NCBI GenBank assembly: GCA_900544095.1
Contig: UQTV01000004.1
Location: 135,659-199,658, forward strand
Origin: an uncultured Collinsella sp.
GTDB lineage: Bacteria > Actinomycetota > Coriobacteriia > Coriobacteriales > Coriobacteriaceae
Direction of reading: 5' to 3'
Length of the DNA: 64,000 bases
The notes beneath the pieces are model-generated. The model had not been told where the DNA came from and did not search any database. It saw nothing but the letters and a program-made list of their open reading frames with translations. The first letter of the stretch is position 1, and each line of letters opens with the position of its first letter. Shown here piece after piece: positions 15,822 through 24,760 of this stretch. The translations under genes were made by a program, and so were the position numbers.

Positions 15822-18266
15822 TTATGCGTGGTCGCGCCAGCTGAGGACGCGCTGCTTCATACCCTCGATGTCGAGCACGCCTTCGGCGAAGCCTTTGCGC
15901 ACAAGCTCCTCGGGAACGTACTCGTCGTAGCGATCAAAATAAGGCACCTCGCCGGGATAGACGAGCTCGATGGGGTCGAAGTCCTTCTCAGCCTCGGCGG
16001 CGAGCACCTCAAAGAACGTCTCCTCATCGGCCTTCATCTTAAACTGCATAAAGTATGGACGCGACGGATCGAGCCCGCGAAGGCCCAGCTCCGCGGCGCA
16101 TTTAATCTTGAGCATGCGCTCGAGCGCCAAAAAGGCGTAGCTTCCCAACCAGGGGAAGAGCACCCAGGTGTCGCCGCCCAGGTTAATGAGCGGTTTAGTT
16201 CCCGCGCCCGAAATCTCGGCGGTATGACGAGCCTGTGCAAGGCGTGCCTGTGCGTTGCCCACGAGGTACGGATATGCCGCGTGCTCGTTGAGCGCCTTGC
16301 GCATGCGCTCGAGTACGTGTGTATTGATATCGCCGGGACAGTCGCCAAAGTAGGCCGGCACACGGCCCTTGACCTGCGTGGCAAAGACGGTATGACGCTT
16401 CCAGTCCACTTCCTCGACAATCCAGCAGTGTCCGGCGATGGCGATGCGCTCACCGGGCGGTGGGGGATTGACGATCGTGCCCAGCTCGGCCGATTCGCTG
16501 CGAACGGTAAACTCCTCGTTTTCCTGGAACACGGCGTAGAACTTAAAGTTGTTGATGATGCGCTCGCCCGCGAGGCCCACGATGAGCCCACCGCCCTCGG
16601 TGACCTGGATGTGGTCGATCTTGATGAGGTGGCGCAGCAGTACGCGATAGTCATCGGCCGAGACGCGGTGGAAATAGCTGAGCGTGAGCACGCGCTGAGC
16701 AAGCTCGGCCGGTGTGAGCTCGCCGGTGCTGGCGAGTGTCGACATGGTCTGGTGATAGAGCAAACTGTAGGGGAGTCGATCGAGCTCGGGCGGCTCGACC
16801 CACTTTTCCTCGCGATAGAGTTGTACGAGCGCGATGCCCTGGAGGAGCTTCCATGGAATGGTCTCGGGCATCATCGTGCGCGGCTCGGGTTCCTCCTCGC
16901 GCATGACAAACCACATCTCGGGTGGAAGATCGCGGCGTCCCGTGCGTCCCATGCGCTGCAAAAAGGAGCTGACGGTAAACGGTGCATCGATCTGGAACGC
17001 GCGCTCCAGGCGACCGATATCAATGCCGAGCTCCAGCGTGGAGGTGGTGACGGTTGTCTGTGCCTGTTCTTCGTCGCGCATGAGCTCCTCGGCGGTCTCG
17101 CGTAGCGATGCCGAGAGGTTGCCATGATGGATAAGGAAGCGGTCTGGCTCGTGTCGGCTTTCACAGTAGCTGCGCAGCATGGAGCATACGGCCTCTGCCT
17201 CCTCGCGCGAGTTGGCAAAGACCAGGCACTTGCGGCCGCGCGTATGTTCAAAGATGTAGCCCATGCCGGGGTCAGCGTTGTCGGGTGCGGTGTCGGTGGG
17301 GTTGAGCAGTGCCTGTTCGGTTGCCTGCGGGATGTCGACTTCGCCCTCGGGGGCTGAGGAAGCGCGACTGTCCTTGGGGGCAGCCTTGCCCCGTGCCCGC
17401 TCACGACGTTGACGGCGCTCCTCTTGTGTGAGCTGTCCGCTATGGCGCATGTCTTGGGTGCTGACGGGCAGTGCCGCGGGTGGTGCCGCCTCAATGCGCT
17501 CGCATGCGAGCACCTCAGCTTCCTGCGGGCCTGTGCTCGTGAATCTTCGCTGCTGTGCCTGGGGGCCCGAGTTGTAGAAGTGCTCCATGGAGATGCGCCA
17601 TACGCGGCGCGGTTCCTCAAAGCGGGGGATAACGCAGTCGCGCCCCGTTCCCTGCGAGAGAAAGGCGCCCGTGCGCTCGGGGTCGCCGATGGTGGCCGAA
17701 AGGCCAATGCGGCGGGGCTGCACGCCTGCCATGCGCGAGAGGCGCTCGATAAGACAGAGCGTCTGCCCGCCGCGGTCGCCGCGCATGAGCGAATGGACTT
17801 CGTCGATAACCACATAGCGCAGGTCGCAAAACATGCGCGGGATCGCCATGTGCTTATGGATCAGGAGCGCCTCGAGCGACTCGGGCGTAATCTGTAGGAT
17901 GCCGCTCGGTTTTTTGATGAGTTTGGCCTTGTGTGATTGCGAGACATCGCCATGCCAGTGCCAGACGGGGATATCGGCTTCTTCGCACAGGTCGTTGAGG
18001 CGGACGAATTGGTCGTTGATGAGCGCCTTGAGGGGGCCAATGTAGAGGGCGCCCACGCTTGCGGGCGGGTTCTCCCAAAACTCGGTCAGGATGGGAAAGA
18101 AGGCTGCCTCGGTTTTGCCGGAAGCCGTGGATGCCGTCAGGAGCACATTATCTTGCGTGTTAAAGATGGCATCAGCTGCTGCAACCTGGATAGAGCGTAG
18201 GCTCTCCCAATCGTGGGAGTAGATGAAGTCTTGGATAAACGGGGCGTAGCGGTCAAAGGCGTTCAC
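15822..18266 (-). CDS. Lhr/BrxHI-like DEAD/DEAH helicase
   Basis: A superfamily 2 helicase of 814 aa. Walker A (TASTASGKTEA) is near residue 45, the DExH box DEVH near 154, LSATIGDP near 183, and the second RecA fold carries ELGIDIG near 405 and QRMGRTGRR near 433. A long charged, probably disordered insert (about 245-330) separates the two folds, and about 300 C-terminal residues resemble the Lhr accessory region. The start is GTG 18266, because AAAGGAGG lies 5 nt upstream. It is the last gene of a three-gene unit with a DUF2791 ATPase and a TerB-N protein. In BREX type 2 loci a similar helicase (BrxHI) sits beside the BrxD ATPase, but no other BREX genes are here. Confidence 0.8.
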   Translation of the reverse strand: MNAFDRYAPFIQDFIYSHDWESLRSIQVAAADAIFNTQDNVLLTASTASGKTEAAFFPILTEFWENPPASVGALYIGPLKALINDQFVRLNDLCEEADIPVWHWHGDVSQSHKAKLIKKPSGILQITPESLEALLIHKHMAIPRMFCDLRYVVIDEVHSLMRGDRGGQTLCLIERLSRMAGVQPRRIGLSATIGDPERTGAFLSQGTGRDCVIPRFEEPRRVWRISMEHFYNSGPQAQQRRFTSTGPQEAEVLACERIEAAPPAALPVSTQDMRHSGQLTQEERRQRRERARGKAAPKDSRASSAPEGEVDIPQATEQALLNPTDTAPDNADPGMGYIFEHTRGRKCLVFANSREEAEAVCSMLRSYCESRHEPDRFLIHHGNLSASLRETAEELMRDEEQAQTTVTTSTLELGIDIGRLERAFQIDAPFTVSSFLQRMGRTGRRDLPPEMWFVMREEEPEPRTMMPETIPWKLLQGIALVQLYREEKWVEPPELDRLPYSLLYHQTMSTLASTGELTPAELAQRVLTLSYFHRVSADDYRVLLRHLIKIDHIQVTEGGGLIVGLAGERIINNFKFYAVFQENEEFTVRSESAELGTIVNPPPPGERIAIAGHCWIVEEVDWKRHTVFATQVKGRVPAYFGDCPGDINTHVLERMRKALNEHAAYPYLVGNAQARLAQARHTAEISGAGTKPLINLGGDTWVLFPWLGSYAFLALERMLKIKCAAELGLRGLDPSRPYFMQFKMKADEETFFEVLAAEAEKDFDPIELVYPGEVPYFDRYDEYVPEELVRKGFAEGVLDIEGMKQRVLSWRDHA

Positions 18267-18347
18267 GGGGCCTCCTTTCAACAACGAATCTCTCAACGCG
18301 GCTGGCAACGGCTTGCTGCATTACTGCTTCAACGTTTGCCCAGATAA

Positions 18348-18384
18348 AACCTGCCAAAATAAACCTGTCCCTTTTTGGTAGGTT
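18348..18384. repeat. Palindrome with GGGACAGG core (type A, reverse orientation)
   Basis: The 12-nt arms AACCTGCCAAAA (18348-18359) and TTTTGGTAGGTT (18373-18384) pair with one G-U pair; the 13-nt loop carries CCTGTCCC. Read on the minus strand it has the same order as the element at 4175: AACC-x-CCA-arm, AAGGGACAGG, complementary arm. It begins at the stop codon of the DUF2791 gene, inside the three-gene operon, where it could modulate the level of the downstream helicase. Confidence 0.5.
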
Positions 18385-19687
18385 AGATGGTGAACTCGGC
18401 GAAGTTGCGGTTGCCGCCTGCGGTGCCGGTGTCGCCTGTTGCGGCTGCCGGCGCCAGCGCGTCGCCGCCGACGCTTTGCAGCAGCTCGGCCACATTTGCA
18501 TCGGGGTTCTGACACAGGATATCGAGCAGCTCGATAAAGTCACGGATAACCTCACGCGGCGTCAAGTGCGTATCGGTTCCCACGCGGCCGAACTCAATCT
18601 TGAGAAAGTCCACCAAGTCGTTTTCGGCAAGCGTGGGCGTCCAGCCAAAGTAGCCGGCATGGATCTGCATGAGTTTTTCGATGAGCACCAGTAGCTCCTC
18701 GTAGGTGAGTGGCTGCAGGCGGATGATGGGCGCGAGCATGTCCTTAAGGTCTTCGCGCGCAAAGCGGCCCTGAGCGAGTCGGCTGCGCAGGGCCTCGTAG
18801 GAGAACACGCCGCGGCGGCGGTCTTCGATGGAGGTTGGCGTGCCGCCCATGATCATGCCCAGGTACTGCGCCTTGCCCTGGAGCGTGTCGTTGTACATAG
18901 TCAGGATCTTCTCGTAGTTGTATTGGCGCGTGATGGCGTTGGGAATCTTATACAGATTCACGAGCTCGTCGATGAGCACCAGCATGCCCTTGTAGCCACT
19001 GCAAACCAAAAAGCGCGCAATGAGCTTAACGTAGTCGTACCAGTCGTCATCGCTGATGATGGTCGAGGAGCCCAGCTCGGCGCGTGCCTCGCTCTTGGTG
19101 CGGTATTCGCCGCGAATCCATTTGGTCACGCGGCTCATGGTCTCTTCGTCGCCCCCGGATGCGGCCATGCGATAGCGGCGGAGCATGCGGGTGAAGTCGA
19201 AGCCGTGGACCATCTCCTCGAGCGGGGCCAGTTGGGCATTGACGACCGACTCGTCGACGTCGGCACACGAGGCGACCCAGCGATCCAGAATAAGGTTGAG
19301 CGCACCGCCCTCGGGGCGCGTCTTGGTCGATATATTGCGGATGAGCTCGCGGTAGGTGGCAAGGCCCTGTCCCTGACCGCCCTGCAGGCGGCGCTCGGGC
19401 GACAGGTCGGCATCAGCGACGACGAACCCCTCGCCCATGGCGTGCGTGCGGATAGTCTGGAGCAAAAAGCTCTTGCCGGCGCCGTAACGACCGACCAGAA
19501 AGCGGAAGCTCGCGCCACCGTCGGCGATGAGACTCAGATCGGTGAGCAGGGCGCGGATCTCGACCTCGCGCCCTACGGTGATGTAAGGAAGGCCGATGCG
19601 CGGGACCACGCCGCCCTTGAGCGAGTTGAGAATGACGGCAGCGACGCGCTTGGGCACGCGAGGTGCTGCGGATGCGGTATCACTCAT
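18383..19687 (-). CDS. DUF2791/BrxD-like P-loop ATPase
   Basis: A 434-aa ATP-binding protein. Walker A is VGRYGAGKSF near residue 64, and the Walker B strand is MLVLIDELVNLYK near 232. The surrounding sequence (GREVEIRALLTDL near 40, the Gly-rich KSxLLQ helix, and the C-terminal helical segment TPREVIRDFIELL near 388) is that of the DUF2791 / BREX BrxD family of AAA-like ATPases that partner with helicases. It overlaps the upstream TerB-N gene by 8 nt and is followed after about 115 nt by the Lhr-like helicase. The N-terminal VAAVILNSLKGGVVPRIG segment is characteristic of the family. The biochemical role is unknown; ATP-driven loading of the helicase is a reasonable guess. Confidence 0.75.
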   Translation of the reverse strand: MSDTASAAPRVPKRVAAVILNSLKGGVVPRIGLPYITVGREVEIRALLTDLSLIADGGASFRFLVGRYGAGKSFLLQTIRTHAMGEGFVVADADLSPERRLQGGQGQGLATYRELIRNISTKTRPEGGALNLILDRWVASCADVDESVVNAQLAPLEEMVHGFDFTRMLRRYRMAASGGDEETMSRVTKWIRGEYRTKSEARAELGSSTIISDDDWYDYVKLIARFLVCSGYKGMLVLIDELVNLYKIPNAITRQYNYEKILTMYNDTLQGKAQYLGMIMGGTPTSIEDRRRGVFSYEALRSRLAQGRFAREDLKDMLAPIIRLQPLTYEELLVLIEKLMQIHAGYFGWTPTLAENDLVDFLKIEFGRVGTDTHLTPREVIRDFIELLDILCQNPDANVAELLQSVGGDALAPAAATGDTGTAGGNRNFAEFTI

Positions 19688-21434
19688 GGTCTAGGTATCC
19701 TCTCACGTCTGCTTCGTAGTCCTCGATAATCTGCGGCCCTGCTGCGCTAAATTCAATTACGGTGTCGCCCACCAGGTCAAAGAGCGCCTCGTTGATGGTA
19801 TCGACGAGCATGTCCTCGCTCTGCTCCGATTGCACTACCGCCGATTCCGCCTGTACTGCGTTGTGCTCGAGCAGAGCGCGGAGATAGGCGTTTGCGGCGG
19901 GCGCGAGTTCGTTTGTGGCGTCAGCGGGCGTAGCAGCTGCGAACGTGGGCGTCGGCGCGAGAAGCGGTGCCACGACACCAAACTGTTCGGTGGATATGGT
20001 CGGCTCGTCGGACTCGTCCTGCCCTGCAGCCGCCGCGACCGCCTCGACCATCGCGTCGGCTACGGGCTCGGCTTCCGGTTGCCCTGAGTCCGCTGCCTCG
20101 GCTTCTGCGGACGAGCCGTCCTCGCGTTCCTCGTCAATCAAAAGCGCCTCGCGCGTTTGTGCGGCGGCGCTCCGAATATGCCCCAGCTGACTCAGATCGA
20201 TATCGATCTTGACGGGCTGGTGTGCGGCGTCCCACGAAAGCCATGCCACAATCTCGTCATCGATAATCTTGGCCAGATATTTGGGGACCTTTTCTTCCTT
20301 AAGGGGATGGGCAGGGTCCAGCGCCAGGCGCAGGCGTTGGTCGCAGGCGCGCATCATTTCACCGAGCTTGCTGCTCTTTTGCCTACTACCGTGGATACGC
20401 ATGCATTCCCAAAAGCCGTTTTGGCAACGGTAGATATGGATGGGGTCCAGACGGTATTCGCAGTCCTCGTGGCGCTCGGGCGCAAAGAATACGGCCGAGG
20501 CAAACATGGTGTAGGGCATTGCCGTCTCCTCCCCAAATAAACTTGCCACGATGCCGGTCTTTCGGTGCGTGTCATAGTAGCGCGCCATGCGGACATACAC
20601 GGCGCACGCCACGTGGCGCAGATCGCGGTGGTGGCTGCGGTCGAGCCGCGAGCTACTTAGGTTGTACGTGGAGAGGGCGTTGATGGCGGCCATGAGTCGC
20701 TCCTCGCGCACCTCATCGGGCGGAAGGGGGAGCGTGGGCTCGGAGGTTTTGCGACGCTTAGGGGTCTGGCCGGACGGTGCCGGTACAAGGTCTCGTGCCG
20801 CGCGCCGCAGTTCGATAAGGGCGTTATCGAACATGACGGTTTTAGAGTCGCGAAGCAGCTTGGGGTCGAGCCCGTGGAACACGGCGTAATCTTGCAGCCA
20901 CACGCGCGCAAACCGGTCGATGCCGGGCTCGAAGGCGCGATAGACATCCCAAAAAGCCCTGATCTTGTTAAAACCATCGAGTGGATCATCTACGCCAATG
21001 CCGCAGATCAGCTCATAGAGATACAGAAAGGCAAAGGACGTAGACGTTTCCTCGACGGTTCCGCGGCGCACTTGGGCACGCCAGGTAAAGTAGCCGCGCA
21101 GCTGCCGGTCGCTCATGGCGTTGTAGGTGGGAAAGTACGACTTAAAGGTGCCGTTGTAGGGACAGTCGTCCTCAAAGTCGGCCATCAGCAGGCCCTGGCG
21201 GTAAAAAAGCTCGGCTTCCGAAAGCCAGCGGCCCGCACCGCCCTTGGGGTCATCCTGCCAGCGCGATATCTCGCGCATTTTACGGTACTGGTCGGGGAGG
21301 AAATTCTGCATCTGTCGGCCGGTTTTGAGAATCGGCTCGTCTGCGTAGGTTTCGTTTGAGAAGCGGGCGGACTGATGGGTCCGGGCCTCGGCCATGATGC
21401 GCTCGATGAGCATCTTGATGTCCTGGTCGGCCAC
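19680..21434 (-). CDS. TerB N-terminal domain protein
   Basis: A 584-aa protein. The region from about 40 to 230 matches the TerB-N domain (RQMQNFLPDQYRKMREI near 40, WLSEAELFYRQGLLMADFEDD near 69, YFTWRAQVRRG near 115). A basic linker (about 245-260), a helical region and an Ala/Glu-rich low-complexity segment (about 440-530) follow, then a short C-terminal domain that could be TerB-C-like. TerB-N domains are found in complexes proposed to couple metal-dependent membrane sensing with DNA processing. The start is GTG 21434 with GGAGGAG 3-5 nt upstream. It heads the operon with the DUF2791 ATPase and Lhr-like helicase. Confidence 0.68.
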   Translation of the reverse strand: MADQDIKMLIERIMAEARTHQSARFSNETYADEPILKTGRQMQNFLPDQYRKMREISRWQDDPKGGAGRWLSEAELFYRQGLLMADFEDDCPYNGTFKSYFPTYNAMSDRQLRGYFTWRAQVRRGTVEETSTSFAFLYLYELICGIGVDDPLDGFNKIRAFWDVYRAFEPGIDRFARVWLQDYAVFHGLDPKLLRDSKTVMFDNALIELRRAARDLVPAPSGQTPKRRKTSEPTLPLPPDEVREERLMAAINALSTYNLSSSRLDRSHHRDLRHVACAVYVRMARYYDTHRKTGIVASLFGEETAMPYTMFASAVFFAPERHEDCEYRLDPIHIYRCQNGFWECMRIHGSRQKSSKLGEMMRACDQRLRLALDPAHPLKEEKVPKYLAKIIDDEIVAWLSWDAAHQPVKIDIDLSQLGHIRSAAAQTREALLIDEEREDGSSAEAEAADSGQPEAEPVADAMVEAVAAAAGQDESDEPTISTEQFGVVAPLLAPTPTFAAATPADATNELAPAANAYLRALLEHNAVQAESAVVQSEQSEDMLVDTINEALFDLVGDTVIEFSAAGPQIIEDYEADVRGYLDHE

Positions 21435-21463
21435 CGCTCCTCCTCTCGAACACAGCTACGGTG

Positions 21464-21480
21464 ACCTCATATCATAGCAC
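21464..21480 (-). promoter_or_regulatory. Extended -10 promoter candidate for the TerB-N operon
   Basis: On the minus strand TGCTATGAT (TATGAT at 21476-21471) forms an extended -10 motif, about 37 nt before the GTG start at 21434. No convincing -35 is seen, which is acceptable for an extended -10 promoter. Confidence 0.4.
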
Positions 21481-21521
21481 AGCATCAAACAGATGTTCGA
21501 GATGCCGCTGCGTTGATAGAT

Positions 21522-22238
21522 TTAGAACAGGAGGGCGTAGATGACGGCGATGACGACGGAGGGAAGCATATTGGCCGTGCGGAAGGTCTGAGGACGGATG
21601 AGGTTGACGCCGACACAGAAGATGAGCATGGAACCTACGAGCGAAAGGCTGTTGAGGGCAGCTGTGGTCATGATGGGGGAGAGCGCGCCGGCAAACAACG
21701 TGATCGTCCCCTGGAACACGGCGACGGGCAGGGCCGAGAAGATGCAGCCGCGGCCAAGCGAGGCCGTCATGGTGCAGACGATGATGCAGTCCAGTGCGCC
21801 CTTGAGGGCAAGCGTTGACCAGTCGCCGAGCAGACCGTCCTGGATCGATCCCACAATGGCCATGGCGCCAATGCACACGGTGAGTGAAGTCGAGACAAAA
21901 GCGTTGGTGAACTCGTTATCGCCCTCACTGCCAGTCTTGCGCTTGAGCCATTCGCCAAGGTTCTCGATGGCGGCTTCCAAGTTGACGGCCTCGCCGATGA
22001 GCGAGCCGAGCGCAAATGAGACGATGAGCATGGTGGTACCGGTGGTCGCTAGCGCCTTTCCATCGATGATGAGCATCTTTTGCATGGTGCCGCCCAGGCC
22101 GATAAACAGGACGCACAGCCCCGATGCTTTCATGAGCGTGTCTTGGATGCGCGGTGTAATGAAGCGGCCGCCCGCTAATCCCAAAAGACCGCCCGCAACT
22201 AAAAGCGCAACGTTGATGATTGTTCCCAAGCCCGGCAT
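21522..22238 (-). CDS. DUF554 family membrane protein
   Basis: A 238-aa integral membrane protein with about six to seven hydrophobic segments. The N-terminus MPGLGTIINVALLVAGGLLGLAGG and the internal GALDCIIVCTMTASLGRGCIFSALPV are typical of DUF554 (YdfK-like) proteins, possibly transporters of unknown substrate. ATG 22238 is chosen because AGGAGG lies 4 nt upstream; the frame extends further upstream without an SD. It is probably a single-gene transcript from a promoter near 22315. Confidence 0.82.
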   Translation of the reverse strand: MPGLGTIINVALLVAGGLLGLAGGRFITPRIQDTLMKASGLCVLFIGLGGTMQKMLIIDGKALATTGTTMLIVSFALGSLIGEAVNLEAAIENLGEWLKRKTGSEGDNEFTNAFVSTSLTVCIGAMAIVGSIQDGLLGDWSTLALKGALDCIIVCTMTASLGRGCIFSALPVAVFQGTITLFAGALSPIMTTAALNSLSLVGSMLIFCVGVNLIRPQTFRTANMLPSVVIAVIYALLF

Positions 22239-22307
22239 GAGCCCTCCTGTATTGATGCCAACGTGGCAATCGTAGCAGAACGAAATGCGAGGCACATCGC
22301 GACTCAT

Positions 22308-22333
22308 CTAATACGTTATATAAGTGGTATTAG
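22308..22333 (-). promoter_or_regulatory. Promoter with flanking inverted repeat upstream of the DUF554 gene
   Basis: The arms CTAATAC (22308-22314) and GTATTAG (22327-22333) flank a TATATAAC segment that can act as the -10 box for the minus-strand DUF554 gene. A symmetric site centred on the -10 would suit a repressor. It could also be a weak terminator for the exported-protein operon that ends at 22357, although that gene runs away from it. Confidence 0.35.
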
Positions 22334-22356
22334 GAATGATGCGCAGCATTTAAGCC

Positions 22357-23787
22357 TCAGGTGGTTGTCGGGACATAGGGGTAGTAGTCAAAGCGCAGTG
22401 TCATAAGCCGCTGCGGGGATTCAATAGCCGCGGCGATGATATTGGCATCGCGGGCACGATCAAACCCTTCGAGTTCGATCTGATACGAGACGTCTTGCAT
22501 AATGTCCAGACGTCGCCAGGCTAGAAGTGTGTCGCCATCGAATTCCAAGGTCTTGCCTCCGTCTGGGGCAACGGCGTATAGACGCAGTTTAGCGGTGGTT
22601 GCAGGGTCGACAACCGTGACCTTTTTAATTTCGTTTCGAGTATTCTTGGCGCCCAACAAGGTGAGCAGTGTTGGGGCCACGACCTCGCCCGATGGCAAAA
22701 AGACGACTTCGATGGATTCGGGAAATGCGATGATGGCCGACTTGCGGACGGGCTGATTGGCGGCGGCAACTTCGATGTTTGCAGCATCGATGACCTCTGT
22801 GTGGTCGAGGGCGGCAAGCACGCAGCAGTTACCTTCATCGATCTCCTGAGGATCAGCAAGCCCCAGACTGTCCGCGAGCTCGGGATCGTTTGGACCGGTA
22901 GCGGGCTCATTCGGTGCTTCGAAAGAAGCTGGGACGCTGTTTGTCGGCGACGGCGTGTCGCCCGCACCTGCTTCTTTGTCCGTGCTCTCTTCTTGTATGG
23001 TTGCGTTGATGGGTTCGTCGTTTGAGGGGAGCGTCTTGGCGTCAAGCGCGGAGGGGACAATCCCGACGGCTCCGGATCCGTTCCACTCCATCTCGAGAAG
23101 CGCCGGGTCGGCAAGAATGCGTTGCCTGCCTAGCGTGTGGGTATCGATCGCAATAGGGCCTGCCTCCGTCCCGCGCGTAAGGCTGAGCGATCCGGCTGGC
23201 TTCTCGAAATGAATGTCTGTGTCTTCGGTGCTGGCGGCGTAGAACAGCAGGGATGCTTCTCCCGCCGCGATGGCATCGGTGCCCGCCTTGGTCAGCCGCA
23301 GCGATGCCGTGAATGAGAGGGTGGGCTGCACATCGTCTGCATTCGCGGCGGCGCAGCCCAGACATATACCGCCTCCTTTCTCGAAAAACGCACCGTCGAA
23401 GGCGACCTTCGCTCCGTTCGCCGAGTCATCGACCGAAGCGATATCGATGCGCAACCCCAAATCGCACGGATCGCCATCTGCATCGAGCACAATCGAGCGC
23501 CACGTGCAGACGGCGCACCCCGCCTGGGAGCCGTTTGCCTTGTTCGAACGATTGATATCCACGACTATCGAGCCGTCCGTATTACGACGAAGGCATCCCG
23601 AGGTTGAGATTGCGGCCTGTGCGAACGAAAAACGCTTGCACGCAATGGCGCTCGACGGATTTGGTGCGGAGCTTAGGGCTGCTGGTAAGGAGTCTGCCAT
23701 GACGGGAGTCGCCCAAGCGGCGACAGGCGTTCCGGTTGCGAGCGCGCCGCAGAGTGCGACGACGGGCAAAAGGTTCTTCGATGCCAT
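22357..23787 (-). CDS. Secreted cysteine-containing protein of unknown function
   Basis: A 476-aa protein with a Sec signal peptide (residues 1-30, cleavage probably after AWA or VMA). The first half is beta-rich and contains several Cys, including CAVC near 92-95 and CLGC near 142-145, suggesting disulfides or metal binding. A Pro/Glu/Thr-rich linker (about 255-310) separates a second domain with CC near 318. No LPXTG motif or transmembrane anchor is seen. TAAGGAG lies 5 nt before the ATG. It is the last gene of a five-gene minus-strand cassette of mostly exported proteins; no family is recognised. Confidence 0.65.
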   Translation of the reverse strand: MASKNLLPVVALCGALATGTPVAAWATPVMADSLPAALSSAPNPSSAIACKRFSFAQAAISTSGCLRRNTDGSIVVDINRSNKANGSQAGCAVCTWRSIVLDADGDPCDLGLRIDIASVDDSANGAKVAFDGAFFEKGGGICLGCAAANADDVQPTLSFTASLRLTKAGTDAIAAGEASLLFYAASTEDTDIHFEKPAGSLSLTRGTEAGPIAIDTHTLGRQRILADPALLEMEWNGSGAVGIVPSALDAKTLPSNDEPINATIQEESTDKEAGAGDTPSPTNSVPASFEAPNEPATGPNDPELADSLGLADPQEIDEGNCCVLAALDHTEVIDAANIEVAAANQPVRKSAIIAFPESIEVVFLPSGEVVAPTLLTLLGAKNTRNEIKKVTVVDPATTAKLRLYAVAPDGGKTLEFDGDTLLAWRRLDIMQDVSYQIELEGFDRARDANIIAAAIESPQRLMTLRFDYYPYVPTTT

Positions 23788-23805
23788 GGGGTCTCCTTAG
23801 CTAAT

Positions 23806-24117
23806 TTAGTGCGGCCTGTCCGTGTTTCGTTTCTGGCTGCGTTTGATGTGCAGACCGAGGCCGGCGGTTCCCGCGCCTGCTGTCGTGGCGCCTGCTGCCA
23901 AGAGCCATCGTCTGTCGTCTGTCTGTGCCAACGGTTCCTTGCAGTTGCCGCGGTCGAGCTCCGAGAGGTCGACCGTCACCTGCGTGGCGGCCTGCGCCTG
24001 TTCTTGCTGGGCAAAGGCCATGGCTGGCCCAAACGCTAGGATACTGACGGCGGTGGCCAGGGCGACGGCCTTATGCCGTGTGCGCACCGGGCTCGACCGT
24101 CCAGGTGATCGTTGCAA
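23806..24117 (-). CDS. Small exported protein with C-terminal membrane segment
   Basis: Up to 103 aa. An N-terminal signal sequence (HKAVALATAVSILAFGPAMAFA), a short Gln/Thr/Asp-rich extracellular stretch with one Cys, and a C-terminal hydrophobic segment (LLAAGATTAGAGTAGLGLHI) followed by KRSQKR. The start is uncertain: TTG 24117 has GAAGG 8 nt upstream and overlaps the previous gene by 47 nt; GTG 24087 is an in-frame alternative with a weaker SD. The hydrophobic-plus-basic tail resembles a sortase-type anchor without the LPXTG motif. Function unknown. Confidence 0.55.
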   Translation of the reverse strand: MQRSPGRSSPVRTRHKAVALATAVSILAFGPAMAFAQQEQAQAATQVTVDLSELDRGNCKEPLAQTDDRRWLLAAGATTAGAGTAGLGLHIKRSQKRNTDRPH

Positions 24118-24670
24118 CTTGATCGCCTTCGCCGGTTACGCGGAAGATGTCGCGCGTGACGCGGGCGACGTTTCCGCTTGTCTTGAGCTTAATTTTGTCC
24201 GTGCCGCCGGCAATGCCCTGGTAGCCCATGTCGAAGGCTGCATTCTTGGAAAGATCGAGGCCCGTCTCCTGCATTGCGGCGCTGGCGTTCTGGAGTGCGC
24301 CGTTGGGGCCGACCTTAAAGTCGATGGAATTCTGCGCGGTTCCGGCCTTGGCGTCGGCGGCAATGGTCCAGGTGTTCATGGCGTCGATCTTCATGTTGGT
24401 GACATGGATGCCGTAGGCCGAATGATTGTCGATGGTGGTCGCGTCTTCTGAGGGGCCCTGAAGCGTGCCGTCGGCCTTGGCGACGAAGGGAATAACCGTC
24501 GGAACTTTGAACTCTACGTTGTCGATCTCGGTCCTGACCATTACTTTTGTGGTTCCAACGCGCCCGGCTGCCAGAGCTGGCGTCGGGGCGGCGCCCATTG
24601 CGAGCGAGAGCGCGAGCCCTGCGCCCACGACGAGCGCTCTGGCTCCGTTCATGTTCCTGGTGATGTCCAT
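24071..24670 (-). CDS. Small secreted beta-rich protein of unknown function
   Basis: A 199-aa protein with a Sec signal peptide (about 1-35, ending ALAAG). The mature part alternates hydrophobic and polar residues as in a beta-sandwich; it has no cysteine. The segment VEFKVPTVIPFVAKADGTL near 52-70 and the later SAYGIHVTNMKI are the most distinctive. I have seen similar small surface proteins in gut Actinobacteria and Clostridia but cannot name a family. AAAGGA stands 6 nt before the ATG. Confidence 0.65.
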   Translation of the reverse strand: MDITRNMNGARALVVGAGLALSLAMGAAPTPALAAGRVGTTKVMVRTEIDNVEFKVPTVIPFVAKADGTLQGPSEDATTIDNHSAYGIHVTNMKIDAMNTWTIAADAKAGTAQNSIDFKVGPNGALQNASAAMQETGLDLSKNAAFDMGYQGIAGGTDKIKLKTSGNVARVTRDIFRVTGEGDQVATITWTVEPGAHTA

Positions 24671-24760
24671 GGTCGTTCCTTTCTATTCGCCGCGGGCCGT
24701 CCCCGCGATGATTGGACGAATGCTGGTGAATTGCGTGCGGTGCCGCGTCGGTCGAAAAAG

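Noticed and set aside
15600..17105. A 501-codon plus-strand frame opposite the Lhr-like helicase
   Set aside because: It overlaps the end of the spermidine-synthase-like gene and runs antisense through a well-supported helicase; no family motif.
15822..21434. Calling the three-gene unit a BREX type 2 locus
   Set aside because: Only BrxD-like and BrxHI-like genes are seen. PglX, PglZ, PglW/BrxC and BrxA are absent on both sides, and the first gene is a TerB-N protein.
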